A stretch of DNA of 64,000 nt, from assembly GCF_900116555.1 (NCBI RefSeq), contig NZ_FPAT01000014.1, forward strand, positions 1 to 64,000, written 5' to 3'. Below are positions 62,574 through 64,000 of this stretch, piece after piece. The notes beneath the pieces are model-generated. The model saw only the letters and a program-made list of their open reading frames with translations. It had not been told where the DNA came from and did not search any database. Numbering within the stretch: the first letter of the stretch is position 1; each line of letters begins with the position of its first letter. This DNA is from Actinopolyspora lacussalsi subsp. righensis (GTDB lineage: Bacteria > Actinomycetota > Actinomycetes > Mycobacteriales > Pseudonocardiaceae). The position numbers and the translations under genes are program-made.

Positions 62574-63368
62574 GTGAGCGATGTCAGCTCCGCAGCCAGC
62601 CGATCACGTCGACACCCCGGAACGAAACCGCGCCGCGCGGCCCGTCTGGCGAGTGTGCTCGCTGTCACCGTGGTGGGACTGGCCACACCCGCCGCAGCGG
62701 CCCCCCACGCCCCCGGCCCTCTCACCTCCGGCGCCACCGTCGCCGGGATGGACGTCAGCGGGCACCAGGGCACGGTGAACTGGAACTCCGCCTGGCGCCG
62801 GGGCGCCCGGTTCAGCTACGTCAAAGCCACCGAAGGCACCGGGTTCCGCAGCCCGACCTTCTCGTCGCAGTACGAAGGGGCGCTGCGTGTGGGAATGCTG
62901 CGCGGGGCCTACCACTTCGGCCGCCCCGACCTGTCCGGCGCGGCCGAACAGGCCCGGTTCTTCGTCGCCAACGGCGGCGGATGGTCCCCCGACGGGCACA
63001 CCCTTCCGGGAGCGCTGGACATCGAGTACAACCCGTACGGGCCCGACGACTGCTACGGGCTCTCCCCCGCCGCCATGTCCGGCTGGATCGCCGAATTCAG
63101 CGACACCTACCGCGCGTTGACCGGCCGTTTCCCCGCTGTCTACACCACCCGCCACTGGTGGAACACCTGCACCGCGGCCAACCCGGACTTCGCGGGCAAC
63201 AATCCCCTGTGGGTGGCACGGTACGGTCCACGGGTGGGGGAGCTTCCCGCCGGCTGGGGCAGTCACGCGATCTGGCAACACGACAACCGGGGTACGTTTC
63301 CCGGCGACCAGAACCTGTTCAACGGCGACATGGCCGCGCTGAAACGGTTCGCCACCGCGGCTCCGTGA
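62574..63368 (+). CDS. Secreted GH25 lysozyme (N-acetylmuramidase)
   Basis: A 264-residue secreted muramidase. A signal peptide (twin Arg near RRHPGTKPRRAARLA, hydrophobic core to ATPAAAA) precedes a GH25 domain: GMDVSGHQGTVNWNSAWRRG, AYHFGRPD, the catalytic-acid strand ALDIEYNPY and HAIWQHDN near the end. It cleaves peptidoglycan between MurNAc and GlcNAc, probably in wall remodelling. GTG 62574 follows GAGGAGG. Confidence 0.93.
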   Translation: MSDVSSAASRSRRHPGTKPRRAARLASVLAVTVVGLATPAAAAPHAPGPLTSGATVAGMDVSGHQGTVNWNSAWRRGARFSYVKATEGTGFRSPTFSSQYEGALRVGMLRGAYHFGRPDLSGAAEQARFFVANGGGWSPDGHTLPGALDIEYNPYGPDDCYGLSPAAMSGWIAEFSDTYRALTGRFPAVYTTRHWWNTCTAANPDFAGNNPLWVARYGPRVGELPAGWGSHAIWQHDNRGTFPGDQNLFNGDMAALKRFATAAP

Positions 63369-63407
63369 GCCCGCGGCCCCGTCTCCCGCACACCCCGAGT
63401 CCGGACG

Positions 63408-63429
63408 GGCACCGGCCCCAGCCGGTGCC
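63408..63429. terminator. Bidirectional terminator between convergent genes
   Basis: A perfect 9-bp stem (GGCACCGGC, 63408-63416; GCCGGTGCC, 63421-63429) with a four-base loop, between the ends of the GH25 and LCP genes. Confidence 0.8.
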
Positions 63430-63443
63430 TCCGGTGGCCGTCG

Positions 63444-64000
63444 CTAGCCCAGCATCCGCTCGGAAACCGCCCGGTCGGCGGCGATGGCCTCGAACAGCCG
63501 CGACGCCCGCTGTGAATCCCACTGCACCACCGACTGGTCGTTGAGCCTGTCGAACCCGGCGATGGGCACCGTGCCGGACAACCCCTCGCCGGAGGAAATG
63601 TCGCCCATCGCTCCCGCCAGCCCCGCCAGGTGCCACGCGTGATCACCGTTGTCGAGCAGGAACGTGTCGCCGGTGGCCGAGATCAACGGAAACATCCGGA
63701 ACGGGTTGAGCAACGTCGTCGGGCTGGTGGTCTTGTCGATCAACGCGCCCAGCAGTTTGCGCTGGTTCTCCACCCGCTGCAGGTCCCCATCGGCGTAGGC
63801 GCGGCTGCGCACGAAGCCCAACGCCTGCGACCCGTCGAGCCGCTGGCAGCCGGCGGAGAGGTTCACCCCCGCCTTGGGGTCGTCCATCGGCTGGTCCAGA
63901 CACATCTCGACCCCGCCGACCGACTCGACCAGATTGGCGAATCCCCCCAGGCCGATCTCGGCGTAGTGATCCATGTGCACCCCGGTGATCGTTTCCACCG
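63444..64000 (-). CDS. LCP (LytR-CpsA-Psr) family protein, 5' end outside the window
   Basis: The last ~185 residues of an LCP-domain protein: HMDHYAEIGLGGFANLVESV, GGVEMCLDQPMDDPKAG, LDGSQALGFVRSRAYADGDL and RVENQRKLLGALIDKT. These contain the conserved Asp and Arg residues that bind the lipid pyrophosphate. LCP enzymes attach arabinogalactan or teichoic acids to peptidoglycan outside the membrane. The gene continues beyond 64000. Confidence 0.93.
   Translation of the reverse strand, partial: VETITGVHMDHYAEIGLGGFANLVESVGGVEMCLDQPMDDPKAGVNLSAGCQRLDGSQALGFVRSRAYADGDLQRVENQRKLLGALIDKTTSPTTLLNPFRMFPLISATGDTFLLDNGDHAWHLAGLAGAMGDISSGEGLSGTVPIAGFDRLNDQSVVQWDSQRASRLFEAIAADRAVSERMLG

Overview
The window looks like part of the chromosome of a high-GC actinomycete, most likely in or near the Pseudonocardiales/Actinopolysporaceae. 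This placement rests on gene content only: a mycothiol-transferase-type DinB protein, DUF6221, a MAB_1171c-type membrane protein beside an ImmA/IrrE peptidase, an LCP cell-wall protein, GTG/TTG and probably leaderless starts, and strong G/C bias. No rRNA, tRNA or CRISPR array was found. About fifty-three intact genes and seven broken ones are listed.

Positions 1-16,600 are a mobile, heavily rearranged accessory region. Remnants of at least three Tn3-family transposases and two serine resolvases lie in it. An intact divergent pair, a tyrosine recombinase (12,031-13,305, minus) and a Cys-rich coiled-coil protein (13,446-14,594, plus), resembles the TnpS/TnpT cointegrate-resolution module of Tn4651-type elements. 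An AT-rich 140-bp gap between them holds a 9-6-9 inverted repeat that looks like a recombination core. Several ordinary genes here have been gutted while keeping both ends.

Embedded at 3,009-9,774 is a visibly A/T-richer six-gene island: dihydroxyacid dehydratase, adenine-type nucleoside phosphorylase (MTAP), adenine phosphoribosyltransferase, short-chain dehydrogenase, YmdB-type metallophosphoesterase and a PF04199 cyclase/hydrolase. Together these match, step for step, the oxidative handling of 5-substituted 5-deoxyribose known from salinosporamide (SalT/SalN/SalM/SalH) and the fluorometabolite fdr route: phosphorolysis, dephosphorylation, oxidation to a lactone, lactone opening, and dehydration to a 2-keto acid. 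Adenine is recycled by APRT. No SAM halogenase is present in the island. This is the strongest candidate for an undescribed system in the window.

Positions 16,600-32,300 carry catabolic, redox and resistance genes. They include a nitronate monooxygenase-like flavoprotein, TetR, an orphan ferredoxin, a MerR-peroxiredoxin fusion with a MerR-type operator, a FAD oxidoreductase, and a LysR regulator flanked by two class A beta-lactamase-like genes. A dienelactone hydrolase, a hydrolase-MerR pair and a divergent persulfide/rhodanese locus (ArsR-rhodanese, MBL-rhodanese, MFS) follow.

Positions 33,100-38,000 hold a three-gene membrane/sensor locus: a membrane-tethered ligand-binding protein, an ImmA/IrrE peptidase and a DUF6545-type protein. 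Positions 38,700-51,000 are more core-like: HrpB helicase, a PHP-UvrD fusion helicase, malate dehydrogenase, a DUF849 enzyme and an EmrB-type exporter. Positions 51,000-64,000 contain small stress/regulatory genes, aconitase, an SMP-30 protein, a SAM hydrolase translationally coupled to a ClpA-type unfoldase, a phosphoribosyltransferase, an ABC-class ATPase, a secreted GH25 lysozyme and the end of an LCP ligase.
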